From the NCBI GenBank assembly GCA_964602475.1, contig CAZRRN010000027.1, positions 1 through 40,185 of the forward strand: DNA of 40,185 nt, in the 5' to 3' direction. The position numbers and the translations under genes were made by a program. Under the pieces are notes generated by a model. That model saw only the letters and a program-made list of their open reading frames with translations. It did not search any database and was not told the origin of the DNA. Positions within the stretch are counted from its first letter, which is position 1. Every line of letters begins with the position of its first letter. Below are positions 15,036 through 23,225 of this stretch, in pieces. Source of the DNA: SZUA-448 sp964602475 (GTDB lineage Bacteria > Bacillota > Clostridia > Lachnospirales > Lachnospiraceae).

Positions 15036-15977
15036 TTATTCGTGAATTTTACCGTTTTCCTGTTCAATCGGAGCATAATGAATCCGAACATTGATATCCT
15101 GATTATAGTTACCAAAGTTCTTCCCGAAGATCGTCAAACCTCCGACATGTGCAGCATTGTTCGGGACTTCGAACTTAAAACGGATATTACTGCGATAGTC
15201 CAGATGCAGGTCGGAAAGTGATACTGAAGAAATTTTTAAACCATCGATGAAGGTTCCCTCGGTATTGATAACAATCAGCTTAAGAAGTCCATACTGGTTC
15301 CAGTTTGGAAACCACCAGTCGGGAGTAAAGTACCCCTTGACGTCACCGAAATCACCGGGGCTTGTCCACATGCCAAGACAGGTATCGTTTAGATAGAAAT
15401 AAATATCGGAGGGCCAGGTACTGTTGACCCCGGGTGCTTCGGAACTGAGTTCAGCAGAAATGGTAATCTGAGTCAGCTTCTGTGATGCAGGTACAAAATT
15501 CGGAATCATGTATTCGACAAAGCCTCTGGTGAACCAAAGAATATCGCTGTTGATCCGATCGGGATGTGCAAAATACCGTGCATCATCCACTTCGCCTATA
15601 AGATTGTTCGGAGTTGCCAGCCCGCAGGTCGGAAAGACCTGATAATCTGAATAATGTCCGACTTTGATTTCGGTCTCGTAAACATTTTCCTGCTGGATAT
15701 AATCATCAAATTCAACAAGAATTTTATTCAGATGAACCATGCATTTCTTTTGGTTGCCGTGACCTGCAGACTCACTGACAATGGTGATAATTCCGCAATC
15801 CTCAAGCTTTTTGACATGACTTGTCAGCGCACCGTTTGTAATGTTGAGACTCGCAGCGAGCGAATTCATGTTCATGCCTTTATTCTTTATCAATAGTTTA
15901 ATGATTTCAATACGAATATCGGAGCCGAGCGCTTTAAAAACATCCAGTCCCTCATCGAGTGATTTGATATGCATCAT
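15036..15977 (-). CDS. ArsR-type winged-helix regulator with C-terminal ligand domain (likely controls abfA)
   Basis: The 313-residue protein starts with an ArsR/winged-helix domain (about 1-85). ALGSDIRIEIIKLL is its opening helix, and ITNGALTSHVKKLEDCGII is the recognition helix-turn-helix. Residues ~115-305 form a Trp/Tyr/Asn-rich, probably beta-sandwich domain that I cannot assign; it may sense a sugar. It is divergent from the GH51 gene. An 11-bp palindrome occurs upstream of both genes, so it probably represses arabinofuranosidase until arabinosides appear; this is inference. ATG 15977 is preceded by AAGGAGG (15994-15988, minus strand) with 10 bases between. ATG 15974 is an alternative. 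Confidence 0.75.
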   Translation of the reverse strand: MMHIKSLDEGLDVFKALGSDIRIEIIKLLIKNKGMNMNSLAASLNITNGALTSHVKKLEDCGIITIVSESAGHGNQKKCMVHLNKILVEFDDYIQQENVYETEIKVGHYSDYQVFPTCGLATPNNLIGEVDDARYFAHPDRINSDILWFTRGFVEYMIPNFVPASQKLTQITISAELSSEAPGVNSTWPSDIYFYLNDTCLGMWTSPGDFGDVKGYFTPDWWFPNWNQYGLLKLIVINTEGTFIDGLKISSVSLSDLHLDYRSNIRFKFEVPNNAAHVGGLTIFGKNFGNYNQDINVRIHYAPIEQENGKIHE

Positions 15978-16039
15978 GATGCAATATCCTCCTTTTTAGT
16001 TCGTTCAAGGTATAACAGACAAGTATATTTTTGCTGTAT

Positions 16040-16050
16040 ACTAAATTAGT
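16040..16050. promoter_or_regulatory. Palindromic operator candidate near the regulator gene
   Basis: ACTAAATTAGT is a perfect dyad around A16045, 63 bases before the regulator start and flanked by CTGT/ACAG. It shares the pattern A[C/G]TAAATTA[G/C]T with the site at 16279-16289, as expected for an autoregulated repressor. Confidence 0.5.
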
Positions 16051-16219
16051 TTAACAGATTATTTTAGTTTTGTACAGAGATTTATCCGGATTTTATTCCT
16101 GCTTTTATGATTAATTTACAAAAATATTCAAAAATAAGAAAGTTTTATTTATTTTTTTCTAAACACATATTTATTAATTGTATGAACTGAATTCTTAGAG
16201 AAAACAGCCGGTTATTTCC

Positions 16220-16248
16220 TTGACATTTTCTAAAAGATGCTTTATCAT
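16220..16248 (+). promoter_or_regulatory. Sigma-A promoter of abfA
   Basis: TTGACA (16220-16225), a 17-base spacer and TATCAT (16243-16248) would start transcription near 16255, upstream of the palindrome at 16279-16289. A bound repressor would then block elongation. A second, weaker pair, TTGACA (16263-16268) with TACTTT (16286-16291), would be covered directly. Confidence 0.75.
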
Positions 16249-16278
16249 ATTAACTAATACGCTTGACATTTATTAAAA

Positions 16279-16289
16279 AGTAAATTACT
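16279..16289. promoter_or_regulatory. Palindromic operator candidate in the abfA leader
   Basis: AGTAAATTACT is a perfect dyad around A16284. The dyad extends to AAAGTAA/TTACTTT over 16277-16291. It is the partner of the site at 16040-16050 across the divergent promoter region. Confidence 0.5.
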
Positions 16290-16378
16290 TTAGAATTAGC
16301 ATACATTAAGTAATCAGGATATGACGATATGGGTTCCGCACAAAGCGGGTCTAATAGATTATACTAAAGGAGAAGAGG

Positions 16379-17869
16379 ATGGCAAGACTATTTATTAACC
16401 CCGGAATAAAGAAGGGGCACATCAACAGAGAGCTTCAGGGGCATTTTTCGGAACATCTCGGACGCTGTATTTATGAGGGCCTTTATGTGGGCGAGAATTC
16501 TGAGATTCCGAATACGAATGGAATGCGGAATGACGTTGTGGAAGCTTTGAAGGAAATGCAGATTCCGGTTCTTCGGTGGCCGGGCGGTTGTTTTGCAGAT
16601 GAATACCACTGGCAGGACGGAATCGGTCCGAAGGAAAGCCGAAAGAAAATGATCAATACCCACTGGGGCGGTGTTCTTGAAGATAACAGCTTTGGTACAC
16701 ATGAATTCATGGAGCTTTGCAGACAGCTGGGATGCAAGAATTATATTAACGGAAATGTTGGCAGCGGTACGGTCAGAGAAATGTCGGAATGGGTTGAATA
16801 TATGACCTTTGAAGGTGTTTCTCCGATGGCTGACCTGCGAAAAAGGAATGGTCATGAGGAACGCTTCCCGGTTGATTATTTTGGTGTTGGAAATGAAAAC
16901 TGGGGCTGCGGCGGAAATATGCTTCCGGAATATTACGGGAATGAGTACAGAAGATACCAGACCTATGTTAGAAACTATAACGGAGCCAAGCCCATATATA
17001 AGATTGCATGCGGAGCGAACGCAGATGATTACAGCTGGACAGAGGGTGTACTGAAGACCTGCAGCCACCCCGGAATGATGCAGGGACTATCCCTTCATTA
17101 TTATACCGTGACGCATGACTGGGGTCATAAGGGCCGCGCGACTAGCTTTGATGAGCAGGAATGGTATAAGCTGCTGAGGAATACCTTCAAGATGGAAACA
17201 CTGATTACGCGCCATGGTGCGATCATGGATCGATATGACCCTGAGAAAAAAATCGGAATGATTATTGATGAATGGGGTACATGGTATGAATGTGAACCGG
17301 GAACCAATCCGGGCTTCCTTTACCAGCAGAATTCGCTTCGTGATGCTCTGGTTGCAGGAATCAACCTGAACATATTCAATAAACACTGTGACCGCGTTAA
17401 AATGGCAAACATTGCGCAGCTTGTAAATGTGCTGCAGGCAGTGATTCTGACAGAAGGTTCTAAAATGGTCAAGACTCCGACATATCATGCATTTAATATG
17501 TACAAATGCCATCAGGATAATGAACTGGTCGAGAGCACCGTGGAAACAGAACAAATCGGTATTGATGACCAGATTCTGGTACCGAATCTGCAGGAGTCCG
17601 TATCAATGGATCAGAACGGTAGGCTGCATATGACTATGACAAACCTTTCCCTTGACACGGCGTATCCGGTTGACGCAGTACTGACAGCTGCCGGGGTTAA
17701 AGCAGTAAAGGGAACGGTTCTGACCGGTGCGATGGATGCCTATAACTCCTTTGACTGCCCTGACCGTGTTGCTCCGGTTCCGTTTGAGAACTTCAGTATT
17801 ACGGAGAACGGACTAACCTTTAACATACCGGAGAGAAGTGTGCTCCACCTGGAAATCGAATTAAAATGA
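16379..17869 (+). CDS. abfA: Intracellular alpha-L-arabinofuranosidase, GH51
   Basis: The 496-residue retaining glycosidase releases arabinose from arabino-oligosaccharides after uptake. The family signature LRWPGGCFADEYHW is present. The acid/base is Glu173 in GVGNENWGCGG, and the nucleophile is Glu298 in IIDEWGTWYE. The length matches cytoplasmic GH51 enzymes, and no signal peptide is present. A TIM barrel is followed by the usual C-terminal beta-sandwich (from about residue 385). ATG 16379 has AAGGAG (16367-16372) with a 6-base spacer. It is divergent from the ArsR-type regulator and ends in a duplicated terminator. Confidence 0.95.
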   Translation: MARLFINPGIKKGHINRELQGHFSEHLGRCIYEGLYVGENSEIPNTNGMRNDVVEALKEMQIPVLRWPGGCFADEYHWQDGIGPKESRKKMINTHWGGVLEDNSFGTHEFMELCRQLGCKNYINGNVGSGTVREMSEWVEYMTFEGVSPMADLRKRNGHEERFPVDYFGVGNENWGCGGNMLPEYYGNEYRRYQTYVRNYNGAKPIYKIACGANADDYSWTEGVLKTCSHPGMMQGLSLHYYTVTHDWGHKGRATSFDEQEWYKLLRNTFKMETLITRHGAIMDRYDPEKKIGMIIDEWGTWYECEPGTNPGFLYQQNSLRDALVAGINLNIFNKHCDRVKMANIAQLVNVLQAVILTEGSKMVKTPTYHAFNMYKCHQDNELVESTVETEQIGIDDQILVPNLQESVSMDQNGRLHMTMTNLSLDTAYPVDAVLTAAGVKAVKGTVLTGAMDAYNSFDCPDRVAPVPFENFSITENGLTFNIPERSVLHLEIELK

Positions 17870-17876
17870 TAAATGC

Positions 17877-17954
17877 AATGCTCCGCGGTTTATATGCGGA
17901 GCATTTTTGTCTCCGCGGTTTATATGCGGAGCATTTTTGTCTCCGCGGTTTATA
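17877..17954 (+). terminator. Terminator duplicated by a 30-bp tandem repeat
   Basis: The abfA terminator pairs 17877-17886 with 17896-17905 (10 bp), followed by TTTTT. The 30-base unit starting CTCCGCGGTTTATATGCGG is repeated exactly at 17881-17910 and 17911-17940, and a third unit begins at 17941-17954. The second copy can form a shorter 6-bp stem with its own T-run. Confidence 0.88.
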
Positions 17955-17995
17955 GTTTATAATTATTAACTGGTGATAAAAATTTTATGACTGTA

Positions 17996-18024
17996 TTGAT
18001 TTCACTGCTTCGGAATGCTACAAT
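17996..18024 (+). promoter_or_regulatory. Sigma-A promoter before the DUF624-glgB genes
   Basis: TTGATT (17996-18001), a 17-base spacer and TACAAT (18019-18024), with TGC before the -10 box (extended -10). It lies 64 bases upstream of the DUF624 start. Confidence 0.8.
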
Positions 18025-18087
18025 AAAATGTGGTATAGCTTGCAAAGGAAAGCTAGTGCTTGAGAAACTGAAAAGGGGAATGGACAA

Positions 18088-18822
18088 ATGAGTAATTTTT
18101 TTAACATTGAAAATCCGGTGTTCCAGTTTATTAATAAGGTGATTGATCTGATCATGCTGAGCTTTTTCTGGACAATCTGTGCGATACCGGGAGTGTTCAT
18201 GGGTTATGCAATTTTTAAGGAAGGCGGATATATTCTGTATCTGGCACTGTTTGTTATCGCCGTGATTCCGCTCGGACCGGCAACAACGGCACTGTATTAT
18301 GCGGTGGTCAAGGTAATACGTCGGGAACGGGGATATGCAGCACGGGAATTTTTCCGTTCGTTCCGTGCAAATTTTAAGCAGGGAATGCTGATCTGTATCA
18401 TTCTTGGAGTTCTGGCTTCGATTCTGTATATTGATTATGAATACGTCAATGCATTAGAGGAGGAATCAACCTTTAATATGATAATGACCGTTGCTTTTAA
18501 TGTTGTTACGGCACTGACGCTGTTTTTAATAATGTTTATTTTCCCGGTTTTGTCCCGGTTTAAGCTTCCGTTAAAGCATTTATTTAAGAATTCTATGATC
18601 ATGGCTCTTCGTCATCTCTTAACGACCATTCTTGTGCTGCTGATTGTGGCGGTATTTGCATTTGGAACATGGCTGCTGTGGCCTTATCCGACGTTCCTCC
18701 TTTTCCCGGGAGTGTGCTGCTTCTTATGTTCGCTTCTAATCGAAAAGGTATTCAAGAAATATATGCCGGGTGCAGAGGAAAACCCGGAGGATTCGGGAGT
18801 TGACCAGTGGTATCTGGAATAA
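18088..18822 (+). CDS. DUF624 (YesL-like) integral membrane protein
   Basis: The 244-residue protein has about five or six membrane helices and the pattern of the DUF624/YesL family: an N-terminal FFNIENPVFQFINKVIDLI and a GPATTALYYAVVKVIR segment. Family members often lie beside carbohydrate ABC transporters, but their function is unsettled. Here it precedes a glycogen branching enzyme by 18 bases, so the two share the promoter at 17996-18024. ATG 18088 has AGGGG (18074-18078) nine bases upstream. The last 20 residues are acidic and cytoplasmic. Confidence 0.8.
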   Translation: MSNFFNIENPVFQFINKVIDLIMLSFFWTICAIPGVFMGYAIFKEGGYILYLALFVIAVIPLGPATTALYYAVVKVIRRERGYAAREFFRSFRANFKQGMLICIILGVLASILYIDYEYVNALEEESTFNMIMTVAFNVVTALTLFLIMFIFPVLSRFKLPLKHLFKNSMIMALRHLLTTILVLLIVAVFAFGTWLLWPYPTFLLFPGVCCFLCSLLIEKVFKKYMPGAEENPEDSGVDQWYLE

Positions 18823-18840
18823 AACAGGGTGAGGTAAGGT

Positions 18841-21048
18841 ATGGATGACAGGATATACCGGTACATGAACTGGCCGGAAATCGAAACAATTGTTTACTCG
18901 GAACATGACAATCCCAAAAATCTGCTGGGCCCGCACATTGCAGAGGACGGAGTTTTAGTACAGTCCTTCTTTCCGGGCGCAGAAAAAGTGAACATTATCT
19001 GTAACGGACAGAGATATCCTGCAGATTTGGCTGATAATTCGGGTTATTTTGCTTGTATGCTGCCGGACAAGGAGATACCGGAGTATACTTATGAGGTAAG
19101 TGATCCGGGACAGGAACCAAGAATCCTACATGACCCATATTCCTTTCCGCAGGTTATTCCGGAAGAGGCTCTAAAGCGTTTTGAAGCAGGGATTGAATAC
19201 CATATTTATGAGTATCTGGGAGCACACCCGATGACAGTGTCCGGTTGCTTTGGCGTACATTTTGCCGTCTGGGCACCGAATGCGGTGCGTGTCAGCGTTG
19301 TCGGAGATTTTAATAAGTGGGACGGGCGCCGGCTTCCTATGCAGCGTCTCGGTGATTCCGGGGTATTTGAACTATTTGTTCCCGGACTGTCAGCAGGTGT
19401 GGTATACAAGTACGAACTAAAAGTGAAGGGTGGTCTCTGCTACTGCAAGGCTGATCCGTATGCAAATTACAGTGAACTGCGTCCGAACAACGCATCGATC
19501 GTTGCAGATCTGTCAGAGTATACCTGGCAGGATGCGGACTGGATGAAACAACGCCGCACGGATGATCTTCGGATTAAGCCGATGTTTATCTACGAGGTGC
19601 ATGCCGGATCCTTTCGGAAACCGGAAGAAAAAAACGGAAGCTTCTATAACTATCGGGAGCTGGCGGTGATGCTGGCTGATCATATAGAAAAGACCGGTTA
19701 CACGCATGTTGAACTGATGCCGGTCATGGAACATCCGTTTGACGGCTCATGGGGATATCAGACGACCGGATATTATGCACCGACATCTCGCTATGGAACA
19801 ACGGCGGACTTTATGTATTTTATTGATTATATGCACAGCCGGAATATCGGAGTGATTCTGGACTGGGTACCGGCTCATTTCCCGAAGGATAACTTTGGAC
19901 TTGCAACCTTTGACGGAACCTGTCTTTATGAACATTTTGACAAGAGAAAAGGGGAACATCCGCACTGGGGTACTCTGATTTATAATTACGGTCGTCCTCA
20001 GGTAAAGAATTTTCTGATCGGGAATGCATTATTCTGGGCAGAGAAGTATCATGCAGACGGAATCAGGATGGACGCAGTCGCTTCCATGCTGTATCTGGAT
20101 TACGGACGTCGTGACGGTGAATGGATTCCCAATATCTATGGCGGAAATGAAAACCTGGAAGCGATTGAGTTTCTAAAGCACCTGAACTCGGTTTTCAAGA
20201 AAAGGGACGACGGAGCAATCCTGATTGCGGAGGAATCCACTGCATGGCCGAAGATTACCGGAGCATTAGAGGACGGAGGCCTTGGCTTTGATTATAAATG
20301 GAATATGGGCTGGATGAATGATTTCACAGAATATATGAAGCAGGATCCGCTGTTTCGCAAGGGCTGCCACGGTGCGTTGACGTTCAGTATGATGTATGCC
20401 TACAGTGAACATTTTATTCTTGCTTTGTCTCATGATGAGGTGGTACATGAGAAGGGCTCTCTTCTGAATAAAATGCCGGGGCAGAAGGACGCAAAGCTGG
20501 CTAACCTGCGGGTTGCCTATGGCTTTATGATGACACATCCGGGAAAGAAGCTGCTATTCATGGGACAGGATTTTGCCCAGGAACGGGAATGGAGTGAGGA
20601 ACGGAGTCTGGACTGGAATCTGCTGGAACAGCCGGAACATCGAAAGATGCTGCAGTATGTTTCAGATCTCGCAATGATGTACCGCCGGTATCCGGCTTTA
20701 TTTGACAAGGATTTTGATCCCGAGGGCTTTGAGTGGATCAGCTGCCTGGATGCGGATCACAGTATCATCAGCTTTTTAAGAAAAGGAACGAAGGAAGATA
20801 CGGAGCTGCTGGTCATCTGTAATTTTACACCGATTGCATATCAGGATTTTCGAATCGGAGTACCATATGTCGGAAAATACAAAGAAATATTTAACAGTGA
20901 TAAGGATATCTATGGAGGAAGCCAAACTGTAAACCCTCGTTTGAAACAGTCAAAGAGTATACGCTGGGATGGAAGGGACGAGTCCATTACTGTCAATGTT
21001 CCCCCGCTTGGGATTTCCGTTTTTACCTGTACGGCACTGAAAAAATAA
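18841..21048 (+). CDS. glgB: 1,4-alpha-glucan branching enzyme, GH13
   Basis: The 735-residue enzyme introduces alpha-1,6 branches into glycogen. It has an N-terminal extension, a CBM48 beta-domain (about 120-235, with FAVWAPNAVRVSVVGDFNKWDG), the GH13 barrel and a C-terminal beta-domain. The catalytic residues are intact: Asp411 in DGIRMDAV, Glu464 in IAEES and Asp532 in LSHDEVVH. ELMPVMEHPFDGSWGYQ and LDWVPAHF are typical of branching enzymes. ATG 18841 has GAGG at 18831-18834 with a 6-base spacer. It is cotranscribed with the DUF624 gene. Other glycogen genes are not adjacent, although a degenerate debranching homologue lies at 38174. Confidence 0.96.
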   Translation: MDDRIYRYMNWPEIETIVYSEHDNPKNLLGPHIAEDGVLVQSFFPGAEKVNIICNGQRYPADLADNSGYFACMLPDKEIPEYTYEVSDPGQEPRILHDPYSFPQVIPEEALKRFEAGIEYHIYEYLGAHPMTVSGCFGVHFAVWAPNAVRVSVVGDFNKWDGRRLPMQRLGDSGVFELFVPGLSAGVVYKYELKVKGGLCYCKADPYANYSELRPNNASIVADLSEYTWQDADWMKQRRTDDLRIKPMFIYEVHAGSFRKPEEKNGSFYNYRELAVMLADHIEKTGYTHVELMPVMEHPFDGSWGYQTTGYYAPTSRYGTTADFMYFIDYMHSRNIGVILDWVPAHFPKDNFGLATFDGTCLYEHFDKRKGEHPHWGTLIYNYGRPQVKNFLIGNALFWAEKYHADGIRMDAVASMLYLDYGRRDGEWIPNIYGGNENLEAIEFLKHLNSVFKKRDDGAILIAEESTAWPKITGALEDGGLGFDYKWNMGWMNDFTEYMKQDPLFRKGCHGALTFSMMYAYSEHFILALSHDEVVHEKGSLLNKMPGQKDAKLANLRVAYGFMMTHPGKKLLFMGQDFAQEREWSEERSLDWNLLEQPEHRKMLQYVSDLAMMYRRYPALFDKDFDPEGFEWISCLDADHSIISFLRKGTKEDTELLVICNFTPIAYQDFRIGVPYVGKYKEIFNSDKDIYGGSQTVNPRLKQSKSIRWDGRDESITVNVPPLGISVFTCTALKK

Positions 21049-21083
21049 CGTGACATAAATATGATGCACAGAAAAGAGGAACT

Positions 21084-23195
21084 ATGTCGGATCGACTGAC
21101 AGATATTTTCGGAATTGATACCTTTGACGATGCCACAATGGCGGAACGCCTTCCGAAAGAAACCTATGAAGCATTGAAAAAGACAATTGAAAACGGAGAG
21201 GAGCTTGAAGCAGGAGTCGCCGAGATTGTCGCAAATGCGATGAAGGAGTGGGCAATCGAACGCGGAGCAACACACTATTCCCACTGGTTCCAGCCAATGA
21301 CAGGTGTTACGGCGGAGAAACATGATTCCTTTATTACTCCGGCACCACATGGTAAAATTGTCATGGAATTCTCGGGTAAGGAGCTGATCAAAGGAGAGCC
21401 GGATGCATCTTCTTTTCCGTCCGGTGGACTGCGGGCAACCTTTGAAGCGCGGGGATATACGGCATGGGATTGTACTTCTCCTGCATTTCTAAGGGAGGAT
21501 GCTGCAGGTGTTACTCTGTGCATTCCGACAGCTTTCTGTTCTTACACCGGGGAAGCACTGGATAAAAAGACACCGTTGCTTCGTTCTATGGAAGCGATTG
21601 ACCGTGCGGCAGTCCGAATTTTGCATATTCTGGGCAAGAAAGAGGTTCATTCGGTTTCCTGCTGTGTCGGACCGGAACAGGAATATTTTCTGATTGACCG
21701 GAAAAAATACTTAAAGCGTGACGATCTGATTTATACGGGACGGACTCTGTTCGGAGCAAAGCCACCCAAGGGGCAGGAACTGGACGACCATTATTTTGGA
21801 TGTATCAAGGAACGTGTGGCATCTTACATGAAGGAAGTGAATACCGAGCTTTGGAAGCTTGGTATTCTTGCCAAAACCCAGCATAACGAAGCTGCTCCGG
21901 CGCAGCATGAGCTTGCACCGATCTTTACAACAGCCAACATTTCCTGTGACCACAACCAGCTTGTAATGGAAGTCATGAAAAAGGTTGCAATCCGCCATGA
22001 TCTGACTTGTCTCCTACATGAGAAGCCCTTTGCCGGAGTGAATGGCTCGGGAAAGCACAACAACTGGTCTCTGGTAACCGACTCCGGAGAAAATCTGTTC
22101 AAACCGGGGAAAACACCACATGAGAATACACAGTTTCTGCTGTTTCTGGCAGCAGTGCTTCAGGCAGTGGATCGTCATGCCGATCTGCTGCGGCTGTCGG
22201 CGGCAAATCCGGGAAATGATCATCGTCTCGGGGCTGCAGAAGCACCGCCGGCCATTATCTCGATCTTTCTTGGCGAACAGCTTGAGGATATTCTGTCGCA
22301 GCTTGTTCTGACCGGAGAAGCAACCAGTTCAAAGAAGGGCGGCAGGATCAACGTCGGAGTACATTCACTTCCTGAGATTAAGCGTGACGTGACGGATCGA
22401 AACAGAACATCACCGTTTGCATTTACAGGGAATAAATTTGAGTTTCGAAGTGTCGCTTCTTCTATGTCCATAGCGGATGCGAACACGGTTCTGAATACAA
22501 TTCTGGCGGAGTCGCTGGATGAAATGTCAGATGAGCTTGAAAAGGCAGAAAATCCTGCGGCAGCACTCCATGAGCTGATTGCAAGAACCGTCAGAGAACA
22601 CCAGAGGATTATTTTCAGTGGAAATGGATACGCAGAGGAATGGAAAGAGGAAGCGGCAAGACGCGGACTGCCGAATCTTCCGTCTATGGTAGACGCAATT
22701 CCCTCTTGGATTACGGAAAAATCCGTTAGATTGTTCGGGAAGGAACAAGTACTATCCGAAACAGAGTTACGTGCGCGGTCTGAGATTTATTATGAGTCTT
22801 ATTCCAAAGCAATCAATATCGAAGCAGGAACGATGATTGAGATGGCTTCTGTACAGTTTATTCCTGCTGCAATTCATTATGCGACAAGACTTGCAGAAAG
22901 CATCAATGCTGTAAAAGAAGCGGTTCCAGGACCGGAGAACTATTCGGTACAGACAAAGCTTCTGCTGCAGACGAGCGGACTGCTCAAAAAAGCCGAGTCC
23001 GCACTGGATGTTCTGCGAACAAAGGTTGAAGCGGCGAAAGCAGCAGCCGAAGGACAGGAGAAGGCGAGATGCTTTAGGGATGAGGTCTTTCCTGCGATGG
23101 CAGAGCTTCGGGCACCAATTGATGCACTGGAGCTGATTGTTGACAAGGATCTCTGGCCGGTACCGACCTACGGAGAGCTTCTGTTCGAAGTGTAA
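21084..23195 (+). CDS. glnN: Type III glutamine synthetase
   Basis: The 703-residue ATP-dependent ligase makes glutamine from glutamate and ammonia and is the main GS type in many gut Clostridia and Bacteroidetes. Family motifs are EKHDSFITP, GEPDASSFPSGGLR, CVGPEQEYFLID, the Glu-rich AKTQHNEAAPAQHELAP metal site, NPGNDHRLGAAEAPPAIIS and NRTSPFAFTGNKFEFR. The length matches GSIII (about 700 residues), well above type I. The C-terminal 120 residues form the helical tail of the family. It starts 35 bases after glgB with GAGG close to the ATG. Nitrogen control sites are not visible. Confidence 0.97.
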   Translation: MSDRLTDIFGIDTFDDATMAERLPKETYEALKKTIENGEELEAGVAEIVANAMKEWAIERGATHYSHWFQPMTGVTAEKHDSFITPAPHGKIVMEFSGKELIKGEPDASSFPSGGLRATFEARGYTAWDCTSPAFLREDAAGVTLCIPTAFCSYTGEALDKKTPLLRSMEAIDRAAVRILHILGKKEVHSVSCCVGPEQEYFLIDRKKYLKRDDLIYTGRTLFGAKPPKGQELDDHYFGCIKERVASYMKEVNTELWKLGILAKTQHNEAAPAQHELAPIFTTANISCDHNQLVMEVMKKVAIRHDLTCLLHEKPFAGVNGSGKHNNWSLVTDSGENLFKPGKTPHENTQFLLFLAAVLQAVDRHADLLRLSAANPGNDHRLGAAEAPPAIISIFLGEQLEDILSQLVLTGEATSSKKGGRINVGVHSLPEIKRDVTDRNRTSPFAFTGNKFEFRSVASSMSIADANTVLNTILAESLDEMSDELEKAENPAAALHELIARTVREHQRIIFSGNGYAEEWKEEAARRGLPNLPSMVDAIPSWITEKSVRLFGKEQVLSETELRARSEIYYESYSKAINIEAGTMIEMASVQFIPAAIHYATRLAESINAVKEAVPGPENYSVQTKLLLQTSGLLKKAESALDVLRTKVEAAKAAAEGQEKARCFRDEVFPAMAELRAPIDALELIVDKDLWPVPTYGELLFEV

Positions 23196-23225
23196 GAAAG
23201 ATTAGAAAGAAAATCGGGAGAACTG

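Larger units (their letters stand above)
15978..16378. other. A+T-rich divergent control region between regulator and abfA
   Basis: This 401-base stretch holds no gene. It contains the strong abfA promoter at 16220-16248 and a second TTGACA at 16263-16268, 43 bases downstream of the first. It also holds two matching palindromes (16040-16050, 16279-16289) and a strongly A+T-rich core (about 16020-16200). The regulator promoter on the minus strand is not clear. TATACT at 16027-16022 (minus) is a possible -10, but it lacks a well-spaced -35. Confidence 0.6.

Noticed and set aside
17881..17954. Short tandem repeats that might suggest a CRISPR array
   Set aside because: Units of 30 bp are contiguous with no unique spacers, and the unit is a terminator hairpin with a T-run.
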